From assembly GCF_030816115.1 (NCBI RefSeq), contig NZ_JAUSXQ010000001.1, positions 4,073,001 to 4,137,000 on the forward strand: a DNA stretch of 64,000 nucleotides, in the 5' to 3' direction. Shown here piece after piece: positions 9,555 to 18,596 of the stretch (within the stretch, counting starts at the first letter, position 1; the number at the start of each line of letters is the position of its first letter). The notes beneath the pieces are model-generated. The model ran no database searches. It was not told where the DNA came from and worked only from the letters and a program-made list of their open reading frames with translations. Origin of the DNA: Chryseobacterium sp. W4I1 (GTDB lineage: Bacteria > Bacteroidota > Bacteroidia > Flavobacteriales > Weeksellaceae). The position numbers were made by a program, and so were the translations under genes.

Positions 9555-10103
9555 ATGAGAAATTTAATCAAAATATTTTCAATAGTATCTTTATTTGGGT
9601 TTTATAGTATTGAAGCCCAGCAGGTTGTTCAGAAAGATACACTGTCTGGTACAGAGCTAATAATGACGATGGATTCTAAAGTAAGTGCTGCTTTGGGCGG
9701 AATTGAAGATAAATGTTCCAGAACTACGGGTGGCCCTTCGGTAAGAGAAAATAATACCGACAGCGGAATTGTGACTGCTCCAAGGCCTCCAAAAATCTAT
9801 GTGCCGAGCAGAGAATTGAGTAATGCAGAGATTTGTCGTAAAAATCCAAGGATTTTAGGATTTAAAATTCAGATCACAACTGTTAAAAGTAATGAAGAGG
9901 CCAATGAGGTAAAATCTTATTTCAGAAAAAGATTTCCCAGCCTGAAAGTGGAAACAGATGCTTCTTTGAGACCAAATTATAAAATTTTGGCAGGTAGCTA
10001 TTTCACGAAACAGAGTGCAGCTTCAGACTTGTCGAAAATTAGAGAATACTTTAAGTCGGCGGTGGCTGTACAATACAGAATCTTCTGTTCAGAAGCAAAG
10101 TAA
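9555..10103 (+). CDS. Secreted SPOR-domain protein
   Basis: 182-residue protein with an N-terminal signal peptide (IKIFSIVSLFGFYSIEAQ). The C-terminal 75 residues, from LGFKIQITTVKSNEEANEV to VAVQYRIFCSEAK, have the pattern of a SPOR domain, which in other bacteria binds denuded glycan at division sites. The middle, with a Pro-rich TAPRPPKIYVPS stretch, looks like a linker. It is transcribed alone from its own promoter and ends at a hairpin shared with the convergent membrane-protein gene. Confidence 0.8.
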   Translation: MRNLIKIFSIVSLFGFYSIEAQQVVQKDTLSGTELIMTMDSKVSAALGGIEDKCSRTTGGPSVRENNTDSGIVTAPRPPKIYVPSRELSNAEICRKNPRILGFKIQITTVKSNEEANEVKSYFRKRFPSLKVETDASLRPNYKILAGSYFTKQSAASDLSKIREYFKSAVAVQYRIFCSEAK

Positions 10104-10121
10104 TAACAAAAATATAAAATT

Positions 10122-10149
10122 AAAGCTGAGAAATTTCTCAGCTTTTTTT
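10122..10149. terminator. Bidirectional terminator between SPOR gene and membrane protein gene
   Basis: AAAGCTGAG, loop AAATTT, CTCAGCTTT, followed by a T run on the plus strand; the A run on the left gives a T run on the reverse strand. Confidence 0.8.
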
Positions 10150-11425
10150 ATTGGTAGTAAGTTTCTAAAAACGAAAAAAAATCTGACATTCTAAACAGGT
10201 TATTGGCGAGTAGAAAAACAAATAAGACGACCATTGTTATCATTAAAAATGATAGTGTTTTCGGCCTTGATCTGTATCCATGAAAAAGCCATCCTAAAAG
10301 TAATGGATATACGAATACAAAGTGTCCTCCATAGATATACGATGTATGAAGTCCGAACCTCATCATGCAATGAATGATAATGTCAAACAGGAATGAAAGG
10401 GCAAGAATCTGGACCATTTTGTTTTTGAAATTTTTAAGATAACTCCACAAAATCAATATAAGTAAAGTGATGACAAAAAGGTATGAAAAAGTGGTAGAAT
10501 AAGGTTCCATTAAAAGTCCCTTAAAGTCAAAACCTTTCATATTATGTTTATCCGAAATCATGAAACTTGGAAAAAGAATGCTGCCTCCAAAAAAATAAGA
10601 AAGCATCATATCCCAGTCCGGAATGGATTCTACATTGGAGAACTTCTCGTACTGTTGGTTGGTTTTCGATAATATATTTTCATACTTAAAATCAATCCGG
10701 AGCAGATAGAGAAAAACAAAACAGGCTATAGCCAATAGAACACGGAATACTGCATTTCCGAATTTTTTCCAATTTTTGAAAATATCCCTTTCAAACACAA
10801 CCGGAATAAAAACCTTAACCAGGTTGGTAATAGTAAGCCCTCCAATAGTAATACCGGCTAATGTGAGTGCCGATCCGGGAATTTTTTCTTCTTTTCTAAG
10901 CTTTATGGCCGCATAATAATTATAAATACTGAGAAGCAGGAGAGTGTAAGTAAAGTTTTCAGGAGTAAAAGAGAGAATAATACTGGTTGAAAAACATCCG
11001 AAAAACAAAATAATTAACAGGCTGAGCATTAGCGGAAGTCTAATGATATTTTTCAGATATTTAAATATCTGCACCATACAGAGGCTAATGGCTATATTGC
11101 TGAGCCAGGCCAGTATGAGTCTAAAGGAAGCATCCGTCTTTCCTCCGGATATCAAAAGGGAAAACTCTCTGATCCAGTTGAAAAAGTAATAAGCTAAAGG
11201 ATGTCTTTCAAAACTTCCGCCGGTCATTACAATTGCTTTATTGTCAAAACTGAAATAAGCGTCCCATGGAATTCTGCTGTCAAAAATAATCCTGTAATGA
11301 AGGGCAATATAAGTTCCTAAAATTCCGTAACAGCTAATGAAGAACAGAAATACTGCCAACTCGGTATAGGAAGATGGAAATACCTGCTTTAATAAATTGA
11401 TCAGTTTTGTTTTAATAAGAGACAC
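10148..11425 (-). CDS. Polytopic membrane protein of unknown function
   Basis: About 425 residues with roughly ten transmembrane segments. It resembles the DUF6080-type proteins of Chryseobacterium and has a layout like GT-C glycosyltransferases: one N-terminal helix, then a short loop with acidic residues (FDSRIPWDAYFSF), followed by many helices. I chose the GTG at 11425 because the longer frame would start at a GTG inside the preceding terminator hairpin, and a TANNTTTG box at 11441-11448 falls between the two. No catalytic signature is certain, so a glycosyltransferase role is only a possibility. Confidence 0.7.
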   Translation of the reverse strand: MSLIKTKLINLLKQVFPSSYTELAVFLFFISCYGILGTYIALHYRIIFDSRIPWDAYFSFDNKAIVMTGGSFERHPLAYYFFNWIREFSLLISGGKTDASFRLILAWLSNIAISLCMVQIFKYLKNIIRLPLMLSLLIILFFGCFSTSIILSFTPENFTYTLLLLSIYNYYAAIKLRKEEKIPGSALTLAGITIGGLTITNLVKVFIPVVFERDIFKNWKKFGNAVFRVLLAIACFVFLYLLRIDFKYENILSKTNQQYEKFSNVESIPDWDMMLSYFFGGSILFPSFMISDKHNMKGFDFKGLLMEPYSTTFSYLFVITLLILILWSYLKNFKNKMVQILALSFLFDIIIHCMMRFGLHTSYIYGGHFVFVYPLLLGWLFHGYRSRPKTLSFLMITMVVLFVFLLANNLFRMSDFFSFLETYYQ

Positions 11426-11440
11426 GTATTGTTTTTTTTG

Positions 11441-11448
11441 CAAAAATA
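11441..11448 (-). promoter_or_regulatory. Candidate -7 box for the polytopic membrane protein gene
   Basis: TATTTTTG on the reverse strand, 15 bases upstream of the chosen GTG start and directly after the T tract of the upstream terminator. Confidence 0.4.
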
Positions 11449-11455
11449 AAATAAA

Positions 11456-11481
11456 AAAACTCACCGGACTTGGTGAGTTTT
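11456..11481 (-). terminator. Terminator after the T9SS-sorted protein gene
   Basis: AAAACTCACC pairs with GGTGAGTTTT around the loop GGACTT; the reverse strand continues into TTTTTTTATTTTATTTTT. Confidence 0.85.
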
Positions 11482-11500
11482 AAAGATTATGATAATGGCA

Positions 11501-12343
11501 TTATTGCTTGATCACTTTTCTTGTTGATGTGCTGCCATTGGCAAAATTAATTTTAACTAAATAAATTCCTTTAGGTAGTGACGAAATATTTGCTTTTTCA
11601 GAATCTCCTTGAAGAAGGGATTTGCCTGTCATATCAAATACTGTTGTAGATTTAATCTTCTGATCAGCTTTGATATTGATTTCTCCTTTTGTAGGGTTAG
11701 GGTGAATGGTTACAGCCTCTTTAGATTGGGAGGTGATCTCATTTGTCCCTAGTGTGGCATTTCCTAAGACCTGGATGTCGTCTATAGAAACAGCATCGGC
11801 ATCATTAGCTATATACTGAAATCTGATTTTAACATTAGCTTGCCCGGCGTAAGTAGTTAAAGATTTTTGTACTGATACTGTGTTGTACAAATCTGTTGCT
11901 TCATTGTTATCTCCGTCATCTGTAAATCCGGCTTCTGTATCTTCATCCCAAAGAGTCGTCCAGTTTGTACCTCCATCAGTGGAAATCTGAGCCACAAGGT
12001 TGCCAAGATCCTGATCGATCATATAAGACCAGCCCACCTTTACTTTGAATTTTAAAACTGGTGCAGTAGTTCCGGCCAATGAAAATGCAGGACTTACTAA
12101 AGCAGCATTGTTATTTTGGTTAATGTAATCTACACCTGCAGATTTTGTTCCTGAAATAAGGAATCCTGATGTGCTCGTAGGGAAAGAGCTGGTTAGCTGC
12201 CATGGTCTGGAGGCTACTGTAGAGGTTCTTGTCCATCCGGTGGAAGGAAATACTGCTCCTTCAAAATCTTCGGAAAGGATAGTCTGTGCATGAGTTGCTG
12301 TAATTCCAAGCAATAAGCTTAGCGAAAAGAGAGCTTTCTTCAT
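11501..12343 (-). CDS. T9SS-exported protein with cleaved-adhesin (choice-of-anchor J) domain
   Basis: 280 residues in three parts: signal peptide (LFSLSLLLGITATHAQ), a cleaved-adhesin/choice-of-anchor J-like jelly roll (residues about 20-195, starting ILSEDFEGAVFPSTGW and ending VSIDDIQVLGNAT), and a type A sorting domain (about 205-280, with HPNPTKGEINIKA, DMTGKSLLQG and LPKGIYLVKI, ending in KVIKQ). The last part marks secretion by the type IX system, with the tail removed at the cell surface. The function of the mature protein is not known. It is a single-gene unit ending at a hairpin. Confidence 0.88.
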   Translation of the reverse strand: MKKALFSLSLLLGITATHAQTILSEDFEGAVFPSTGWTRTSTVASRPWQLTSSFPTSTSGFLISGTKSAGVDYINQNNNAALVSPAFSLAGTTAPVLKFKVKVGWSYMIDQDLGNLVAQISTDGGTNWTTLWDEDTEAGFTDDGDNNEATDLYNTVSVQKSLTTYAGQANVKIRFQYIANDADAVSIDDIQVLGNATLGTNEITSQSKEAVTIHPNPTKGEINIKADQKIKSTTVFDMTGKSLLQGDSEKANISSLPKGIYLVKINFANGSTSTRKVIKQ

Positions 12344-12432
12344 AAGAATTATTTTTTTTCTAAAATTAAGGAAAAATAATAATATGATGTAGAAATTTCA
12401 ATAAAATCTATTAAACGATATGGTTTTTTACG

Positions 12433-13974
12433 TTATGAGCTGCAAGAAAGTGTAGAACACCCAGATGTGTCATCATAGGCTGATGGCCTTTTTGTAGAAA
12501 ATTCAGGATACAATTCTTCATATGGATTTTCTAATGCTCGCGTAAGTTTTTCAAGCATATCTGTCTTTCCTGAACTGATCTCTTCAATACACTCGTAAAG
12601 AAGATAATTTCTTAAAGTGAACTTAGGATTTGTCTGCTTCATCAATGAAAGTGACGCTTCTCTTGAAATACTATTAGAAGAGAGCCTTGCCTCATATTTT
12701 TTCGCAAAATCTTCCAGTTTTTTGATTCTTTGATCGGTTAAAACAACATAGGACACATTTTCAAAGAGAGATTTAACATCACTTTCAGCATTTAGCTTTT
12801 CCAGCTGATTGAAAAATAAGGTATAATCCAGGTGAAGTTCCTGCATCAATCCCTGCCAGTTGGTGAAAAATTCCTCATCACTTTCCCGAAGCTCATCAAA
12901 ACCAAATTTTCTGCATAGCATTTTATCATGAGATTCCCAGAAATAAGTGCCATATTGATTCAAAGTGTCTTCTAAGAACTTTTCGTCTTTAATCAATGCG
13001 TGAAGGGCATTTGCCAACTGCCAGAGGTTCCATTGCGAGATTTGTCCCTGCTGTCCAAAAGCATATCTTCTTCCCGGAAGGTCTGTTGTGTTTGGGGTGA
13101 AATTCAGGTCATACTCATCCATCATCGAATAAGGCCCGTAATCTATCGTCAATCCTAAAACAGACATATTGTCGGTGTTCATCACACCGTGTACAAATCC
13201 TACCCTGAACCATTCTGTCATCAGATTTGCAGTTCTTGTACATACATTTTCAAAAAAATCTTTGTATTTCTGAGTACCTGCTGAAGTGATTTCCGGAAAA
13301 TAATTTTCAATGGTAAAATCAACGAGATCCTGTAGGGTGTCGTATTCTCTCTGGGCAGACATCAGTTCAAAATGTCCGAAACGCAGGAAACTTTCAGCAG
13401 TTCTAATGACCACAGCACCTTTTTCCAGCTGAGGATTTCCGTTGTACATCATGTCTCTGACCACATCTTCCCCTGTTAAGGCTAAGCTTAGCGCTCTTGT
13501 TGTGGGAACTCCGAGATGGTACATTGCTTCACTCATCAGATATTCGCGTACGGAAGACCTCAGTACTGCTCTTCCGTCTGCGTGCCTGGAATAAGGCGTT
13601 GCTCCGGCTCCTTTCCACTGAATTTCTGTCTTTTTTCCGTCTTTATTGATGATTTCTCCGGCAAGTATTGCTCTTCCGTCTCCAAGTTGCCCTGCCCAGT
13701 TCCCGAACTGGTGTCCGGCATAGGCTGTAGAGTAGGTTTTTACATTGTCCGGAAGGTTGTTTCCAACAAGAAAATCCAGGTCTTTTTCTTCATATTTCCC
13801 TAATCCTATTTCTTCGGATAAGGCTTCGTTGAAAGCAATCATTTTAGGACCGTCAAAACCTGCGGGATTTACGGATGCAAATAAAACTTTTGGAGTATTT
13901 CTCTGCAGGGTATTGCCGGAAAGATCTCCTGGAAATATATCGGTAAAAGGCTGTCTGATCTGTTCAATATTCAT
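12433..13974 (-). CDS. selO: Protein adenylyltransferase SelO
   Basis: 513-residue SelO/YdiU pseudokinase. In this family ATP binds in a flipped orientation and AMP is moved onto Ser, Thr or Tyr of target proteins, with a link to redox stress. Visible family signatures include YAGHQFGNWAGQLGDGRA near the N-terminus, the QWKGAGATPYSRHADGRAVL stretch, and VMNTDNMSVLGLTIDYGP, which has the metal-binding Asn and Asp. The C-terminus ends CSTLSCSS; the penultimate Cys-Ser-Ser matches the position of selenocysteine in animal SelO, here an ordinary TGC or TGT Cys. It appears to be a single-gene unit. Confidence 0.93.
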   Translation of the reverse strand: MNIEQIRQPFTDIFPGDLSGNTLQRNTPKVLFASVNPAGFDGPKMIAFNEALSEEIGLGKYEEKDLDFLVGNNLPDNVKTYSTAYAGHQFGNWAGQLGDGRAILAGEIINKDGKKTEIQWKGAGATPYSRHADGRAVLRSSVREYLMSEAMYHLGVPTTRALSLALTGEDVVRDMMYNGNPQLEKGAVVIRTAESFLRFGHFELMSAQREYDTLQDLVDFTIENYFPEITSAGTQKYKDFFENVCTRTANLMTEWFRVGFVHGVMNTDNMSVLGLTIDYGPYSMMDEYDLNFTPNTTDLPGRRYAFGQQGQISQWNLWQLANALHALIKDEKFLEDTLNQYGTYFWESHDKMLCRKFGFDELRESDEEFFTNWQGLMQELHLDYTLFFNQLEKLNAESDVKSLFENVSYVVLTDQRIKKLEDFAKKYEARLSSNSISREASLSLMKQTNPKFTLRNYLLYECIEEISSGKTDMLEKLTRALENPYEELYPEFSTKRPSAYDDTSGCSTLSCSS

Positions 13975-14001
13975 AGGTCAAAGGTATAAATTATAAAAGA
14001 A

Positions 14002-14029
14002 AAGACCTTCCAAATTATTGAAAGGTCTT
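14002..14029 (-). terminator. Terminator after the PBP1A gene
   Basis: AAGACCTT pairs with AAGGTCTT, followed on the reverse strand by TTTCTTTTATAATTTATA. It ends the ricT-gldH-PBP1A unit and is convergent-side neutral for selO, whose start lies just beyond. Confidence 0.75.
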
Positions 14030-14049
14030 GTGTATTTCTAAAAGAGAAT

Positions 14050-16428
14050 TTATTTATTAAAATCTACCTCATCAGTAGAGTGGAGATTGTCATTGATATT
14101 TTCTTCTTTCTTTTCTGTATTGTTTTTCGGAGTTGGGTCTACCGGTCTTGGATTCTTGATCTCGTCAATGGTCTGAAGCCCTCCGTCATCTCCATATCCT
14201 TCACCTAAGCCTTTAAGATTTGAACATCCGTCTTTCCAGTCAGAAGGTCTGGTGAATTTGTCATCAGGAGTAATTCCCAGGGATTTGTCAGCCCATACTT
14301 TCTTCATGAAGATAGCCCAGATCGGCAATGCCATTTTCGCACCCTGACCTTCACCGGTTCCAAAGAAGTGAGTTGCTCTGTCTTCCCATCCTACCCAGGC
14401 ACCCGTTGCCAGTTTTGGAGTAATTCCCATAAACCAACCATCGGAGTTATTCTGAGTGGTACCAGTTTTAGCGGCAATTTCCACCCCTTTTGAAATTCCT
14501 CTTCGTCCTAATTCTCCAGAAGCTGTACCGAACTGAGCAACACCTTTCATTAATTCAATCATGGTGTAGGCATACATTGGGTTCATTACTTCTTTTGGTT
14601 CTACATTTACTTCTTTGATTACTCTTCCGTTGGCATCTTCAATTCTCCAGATCATTTCAGGTTTATTGTAGTTTCCATAGTTGGCAAAAGTACTGTATGC
14701 ACCAAGCATTTCATAAATGGTAATGTCTGATGAACCTAAGGCAATGGTATTGTTTCTAGGAATGTCTTCCGTAACACCCAGGTCTCTTGCAGTCTGAATA
14801 ACGGCATCTACTCCTGTCATTTCAATTAACCTTGCGGCAACCGGGTTTTGGGAGTGTGCAAGAGCGTCTTTTAATGTAAGCATTCCTCCTCTTCCAGGCA
14901 CATGCCATCCTTTGTGATCATAAGTACCGTTAGAAACAGTGGAACATGGTGTCATTCCTAATTTCATAATAGCAGTCGCATATACAAATGGCTTGAAGGT
15001 AGATCCTACCTGTCTTTTTCCTTGTTTGATATGGTCATACTGGAAATGCTGCCAGTCTATACCACCTACCCATGCTTTAATCTCTCCACTTCCCGGAACC
15101 ATTGACATTAAGCCTGCCTGGGCAATCTGCTTGTGATATCTGATGGAATCCCATGGAGACATTTCCACTTCTTCTTCACCGGCCCATGTGAACCTTGATG
15201 TTTTAATAGGTTTCTGAAACTCCATGATGATAGAGTCTTCAGGCATATTGTCAGCTTTCAGCAGTTTGTAACGGCCTGTTCTTCTTACAGCCTGCATCAT
15301 TACATCATTGACCTGCTTTTTGGTCAGGTAATAAAAAGGTCTGTCTTTTCTGCCTCTCTGTTCTGCATCAAATCGTTTCTGTAGATCAGTAAGGTGCTCC
15401 TTGATTGATTCTTCAGCATATTTCTGCATTTTGGAATCAAGGGTAACATAAATCTTTAATCCGTCTTTGTAAAGATTAAGTTTCTTGCCGGTTTCTTTTT
15501 CGTAGCCTTCAAGGTACCTGTCTATTTCTTTTCTTAAATAAAATTTATAATACGCAGAATATCCGTCTGTAATATTTTTAATAGGGTGGAAGTCTACTTC
15601 TACCGGAGTATTAATGGCTTTTTCATAAGTAGCCTGGTCAATATAACCGGTTTTCTGCATCTGCTCCAGCACTACATTTCTTCTGTCCTTTGCTTTTTCA
15701 GGATATCTGTAAGGATTGTTCTTCCTTGGATTTTCAAGCATGGCTACAAAAGTGGCCGCCTCAGGAAGGGTAAGTTCCGAAGTTTTTTTGTTAAAATAAA
15801 CCTTGGAAGCCATTTCTACACCGTTAGCATTGAAAAGGAAGTCAAACTTGTTGAAATATAATGTGATGATCTCTTCTTTGGTATATCTTTTTTCAAGACT
15901 TACTGCAACTACCCATTCTTTCAGTTTCTGGAATGCTCTTTCAATTTTATTCTGAGAAGCAGATCCTGTGAAAAGAAGCTTAGCTAACTGCTGGGTAATA
16001 GTGGAACCTCCGCCTCGGCCACCTCCATAAACTACGGCTCTGGCAATAGACTGAAGATCAATCCCTGAGTGTTCTTTGAAACGCTCGTCTTCTTTAGCCT
16101 GAAGGGCATAAATAAGGTAAGGAGGAAGGTCTTTATAAACAATAGGCTGCGTTTTTTCTTTTTCAAATTTGCCTAAAGTAACCCCATCCGATGAAATGAT
16201 TTCAGAAGCGACGTAGATGTCAGGGTTTTCAAGTTCCTTTACATCAGGCATTTCCCCAAGGAAACCCTGAGAAACAGCAAAGAAAAGTCCTGAAATACCT
16301 AAAACTACCGCAATGAGTCCAATCCAAATAAATCTAACCCATTTTTTCCAGGAGGTATCTTTCTTTTTTTTGGGAGGAAGAGGGAAGGTTTTTCCCTTGT
16401 TTCCTGCATTTTGTCTGTTGTCTTCCAT
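14050..16428 (-). CDS. Bifunctional penicillin-binding protein 1A (transglycosylase/transpeptidase)
   Basis: 792-residue class A PBP. A short basic cytoplasmic tail precedes one membrane anchor (WIGLIAVVLGISGLFFAV). The GT51 glycosyltransferase domain has KEDERFKEHSGID and GGGSTITQQLAKLLFTG. The transpeptidase domain has the SxxK site GSTFKPFVYA, the SxN motif in AHSQNPVAA and the KTGT motif in AAKTGTTQNNSDGWF. It polymerises and cross-links peptidoglycan on the outer face of the inner membrane. The C-terminal tail is charged and probably disordered. It is 6 bases after gldH, in the conserved flavobacterial ricT-gldH-PBP1 order. Confidence 0.95.
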   Translation of the reverse strand: MEDNRQNAGNKGKTFPLPPKKKKDTSWKKWVRFIWIGLIAVVLGISGLFFAVSQGFLGEMPDVKELENPDIYVASEIISSDGVTLGKFEKEKTQPIVYKDLPPYLIYALQAKEDERFKEHSGIDLQSIARAVVYGGGRGGGSTITQQLAKLLFTGSASQNKIERAFQKLKEWVVAVSLEKRYTKEEIITLYFNKFDFLFNANGVEMASKVYFNKKTSELTLPEAATFVAMLENPRKNNPYRYPEKAKDRRNVVLEQMQKTGYIDQATYEKAINTPVEVDFHPIKNITDGYSAYYKFYLRKEIDRYLEGYEKETGKKLNLYKDGLKIYVTLDSKMQKYAEESIKEHLTDLQKRFDAEQRGRKDRPFYYLTKKQVNDVMMQAVRRTGRYKLLKADNMPEDSIIMEFQKPIKTSRFTWAGEEEVEMSPWDSIRYHKQIAQAGLMSMVPGSGEIKAWVGGIDWQHFQYDHIKQGKRQVGSTFKPFVYATAIMKLGMTPCSTVSNGTYDHKGWHVPGRGGMLTLKDALAHSQNPVAARLIEMTGVDAVIQTARDLGVTEDIPRNNTIALGSSDITIYEMLGAYSTFANYGNYNKPEMIWRIEDANGRVIKEVNVEPKEVMNPMYAYTMIELMKGVAQFGTASGELGRRGISKGVEIAAKTGTTQNNSDGWFMGITPKLATGAWVGWEDRATHFFGTGEGQGAKMALPIWAIFMKKVWADKSLGITPDDKFTRPSDWKDGCSNLKGLGEGYGDDGGLQTIDEIKNPRPVDPTPKNNTEKKEENINDNLHSTDEVDFNK

Positions 16429-16434
16429 TTATGG

Positions 16435-16899
16435 TTACGGTTTAGCCGTTTCTATTTTTACTCCAACGTCTTCAATTCCCGGAAGGATGTCATTTCTCAT
16501 CGCCTGAATCAGGCCGATCTCATATTTTCCCTTTGCTGGAAATCTGTAGTTCATTTTATACTGAAATAATGCTTCCTTCGTGTCACCAAAACCTGTACCA
16601 AGCCATTCTCCGTTTGGTTTCGCCAAAACATAATTCAGGGTATCTGTTTCCTTTTTTTTGTTCTGCAGGTTGGTGAAGTTGACAATGAATCTTATGTTGC
16701 TGTAAGGATAATCATTGTTATTTCTTACAACAAATATAATATTTTTAGGATTCTGCGGATCGGTAACTTCAAGATTAAATTTTTGCTCACTTTTCTTGTT
16801 CCATTTATTATTAACGGAATTCATCGTCACATTTTCTTCCTGGGAAGAATGACAACTAAAGAAAAGCATAAGAGGTAATAATCCTAAAGTTTTACGCAT
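16435..16899 (-). CDS. gldH: Gliding motility lipoprotein GldH
   Basis: 154-residue lipoprotein: signal peptide LGLLPLMLFFSC with the lipid-acceptor Cys, then a single domain with VTMNSVNNKWNKKSEQKF and PNGEWLGTGFGDTKEALF. GldH is one of the lipoproteins needed for gliding and type IX secretion in Flavobacterium johnsoniae. The open frame runs far upstream (to 17238), but that part only mirrors the low-complexity tail of ricT in another frame and has no start sensible for a lipoprotein. The ATG at 16899 overlaps the ricT stop by 8 bases (ATGCGTAA), suggesting translational coupling. Confidence 0.92.
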   Translation of the reverse strand: MRKTLGLLPLMLFFSCHSSQEENVTMNSVNNKWNKKSEQKFNLEVTDPQNPKNIIFVVRNNNDYPYSNIRFIVNFTNLQNKKKETDTLNYVLAKPNGEWLGTGFGDTKEALFQYKMNYRFPAKGKYEIGLIQAMRNDILPGIEDVGVKIETAKP

Positions 16900-18316
16900 T
16901 TTTATCTTTTTTTGGAGGAAATTTCTTTTTAAAATTTTTCTTGTTTGAGTTCTGCTGTTTTTTCTCAGGATCAGAAGGTGTATCAGCTCTTTCCGTTTGT
17001 GCTTTTGGCTGCTGCGGTTTTTGCTGTTGCTTCTGTTGCGGTCTAGGCTGATTTCCAGAATTTGCATTAGTGTTTTCTGGTCTGTCAGGTCTATCGGTTC
17101 TTTCAGGTCTCTCAGTCCTTTCCGGTCTGTTTTTCTTTGGTCCCTGTCCTTGTCCTTGTTGCCCTTGCGCTTGACCGCCGTTGTTTGGTCTGTTGTTTTG
17201 GTTTCTGTTCCTGTTGTTTCCTCTGTTTTTCTTTTCAAACCTGTCCATATTGTTCTCCTGGATCAGGTCAATAGTTTGGGCAGGGATATCCGGCTGTTTA
17301 AGATCTTCCAAAGGAGGCGTTCTTTCGCCTTTTTTGTTTTTTGCTATTAATTTCTTAACGAGTTCAATATCAAAATCGTACCATGCCATAGAGCTGTCAA
17401 CATAGGCAAACCACATTTTCTTTTTGAAAACGTCTATTTTGATACAGAATGCTCTTCCCTTTTCCGTGTCCAATGTTGTTGAAGAAGAGGGAAAATGGCT
17501 TAATGCATCAAGGTAACTGTCCAGTTCGTAATTAAGACAGCATTTCAATTTACCACATTGTCCTGCAAGTTTTTGAGGATTAATGCTTAACTGTTGGTAT
17601 CTTGCTACATTCGTATTGACGGATCTAAAATCTGTAAGCCATGTGGAACAGCAGAGTTCTCTTCCACACGATCCGATTCCGCCTACTTTGGCCGCTTCCT
17701 GCCTGAACCCGATCTGTTTCATATCGATCTTTGTTCTGAAAGCTCCGGCATATTCTTTTATCAGCTGCCTGAAATCCACTCGGTTATCAGCAGTGTAATA
17801 AAAAGTGATCTTTGAAGAATCGCCCTGGTATTCTACATCAGTGACTTTCATTTCAAGACCTATTCTGTAGGCGATCTTTCTGGCTTCCAGTTTTACGCCA
17901 TCTTCTTTTTTTCGGGCTTCCTGCCAGACCTCAAGGTCTTTCTGGTTAGCCTGTCTATATATTTTGAGTACAGATTCTTCAGGAAATTTTTTCTTTTTCA
18001 TCTGAATCTTTACTAATTCTCCGGTGAGGCTTACTACGCCTACATCGTGCCCCGGGCTTGATTCTACTGTTACTACGCTACCTATATGTAAAGGGATATT
18101 ATTTACATTCTTATAAAACGATTTTCTGTCATTTTTAAATCTAACTTCTACAAGGTCGCACCTATTTGATGCAGGATTGTTGATGTCAGAAAGCCAGTCG
18201 AAAACACTTAATTTATAACTATTACCACAGGTATTTACACTTTCACAGCCATTCGCGGTCTTTTTGGGTCCGCAAGAATGTGCAGAATCGCCGGATGTTT
18301 TGCATCCACAACTCAT
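16892..18316 (-). CDS. ricT: PSP1-domain protein RicT (YaaT)
   Basis: 474 residues. The N-terminus is Cys-rich (MSCGCKTSGDSAHSC, later C-G-N-S-Y), then comes the PSP1 core with GSCGRELCCSTWL and CGKLKCCLNYE, as in RicT, which with partner proteins binds Fe-S clusters and acts in RNA processing in Bacillus; the role in Bacteroidota is not established. From about residue 355 the protein is a disordered, basic tail of Asn, Gln, Arg and Pro with the repeat RPERTERPERTDRPDRPE. I start at 18316 because the frame's upstream TTG (18343) sits in a -7 promoter box. Confidence 0.9.
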   Translation of the reverse strand: MSCGCKTSGDSAHSCGPKKTANGCESVNTCGNSYKLSVFDWLSDINNPASNRCDLVEVRFKNDRKSFYKNVNNIPLHIGSVVTVESSPGHDVGVVSLTGELVKIQMKKKKFPEESVLKIYRQANQKDLEVWQEARKKEDGVKLEARKIAYRIGLEMKVTDVEYQGDSSKITFYYTADNRVDFRQLIKEYAGAFRTKIDMKQIGFRQEAAKVGGIGSCGRELCCSTWLTDFRSVNTNVARYQQLSINPQKLAGQCGKLKCCLNYELDSYLDALSHFPSSSTTLDTEKGRAFCIKIDVFKKKMWFAYVDSSMAWYDFDIELVKKLIAKNKKGERTPPLEDLKQPDIPAQTIDLIQENNMDRFEKKNRGNNRNRNQNNRPNNGGQAQGQQGQGQGPKKNRPERTERPERTDRPDRPENTNANSGNQPRPQQKQQQKPQQPKAQTERADTPSDPEKKQQNSNKKNFKKKFPPKKDKNA

Positions 18317-18340
18317 ATAACTATTTTTTTTATAATCTTG

Positions 18341-18348
18341 CAAATTTA
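18341..18348 (-). promoter_or_regulatory. ricT: -7 box of the ricT-gldH-PBP1A operon
   Basis: TAAATTTG on the reverse strand, a full TANNTTTG match, 24 bases upstream of the ricT ATG. A partial -33 element (ATTG) lies 18 bases further out. Confidence 0.6.
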
Positions 18349-18569
18349 TGTAAATTTATCTTTATGCAATTCTAAAATACTCAAATATTCAATATCGTCA
18401 TTGTTTAACATTAAACGAATAAATTATATGATGGGATAAATATTGATAAGTTGTTATAAAAGATAAGTTTAGACAGGTGTTTTTTCAAAGTGCTATTTCA
18501 AACATAATTTTCTTTTGGGATATTGTTTAAAATATTAAGAAATATTAACAGGTGTATTCAAAATAATTT

Positions 18570-18577
18570 TATATTTG
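18570..18577 (+). promoter_or_regulatory. -7 box of the FadL-type porin gene
   Basis: TATATTTG, 19 bases upstream of the ATG at 18597. No good -33 TTTG is seen. Confidence 0.5.
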
Positions 18578-18596
18578 GCTTATATAATAACAGTCT

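Noticed and set aside
16900..17238. In-frame N-terminal extension of gldH giving a 267-residue protein
   Set aside because: The extension is the out-of-frame shadow of the repetitive ricT tail, and the ATG at 16899 gives a normal lipoprotein signal peptide.
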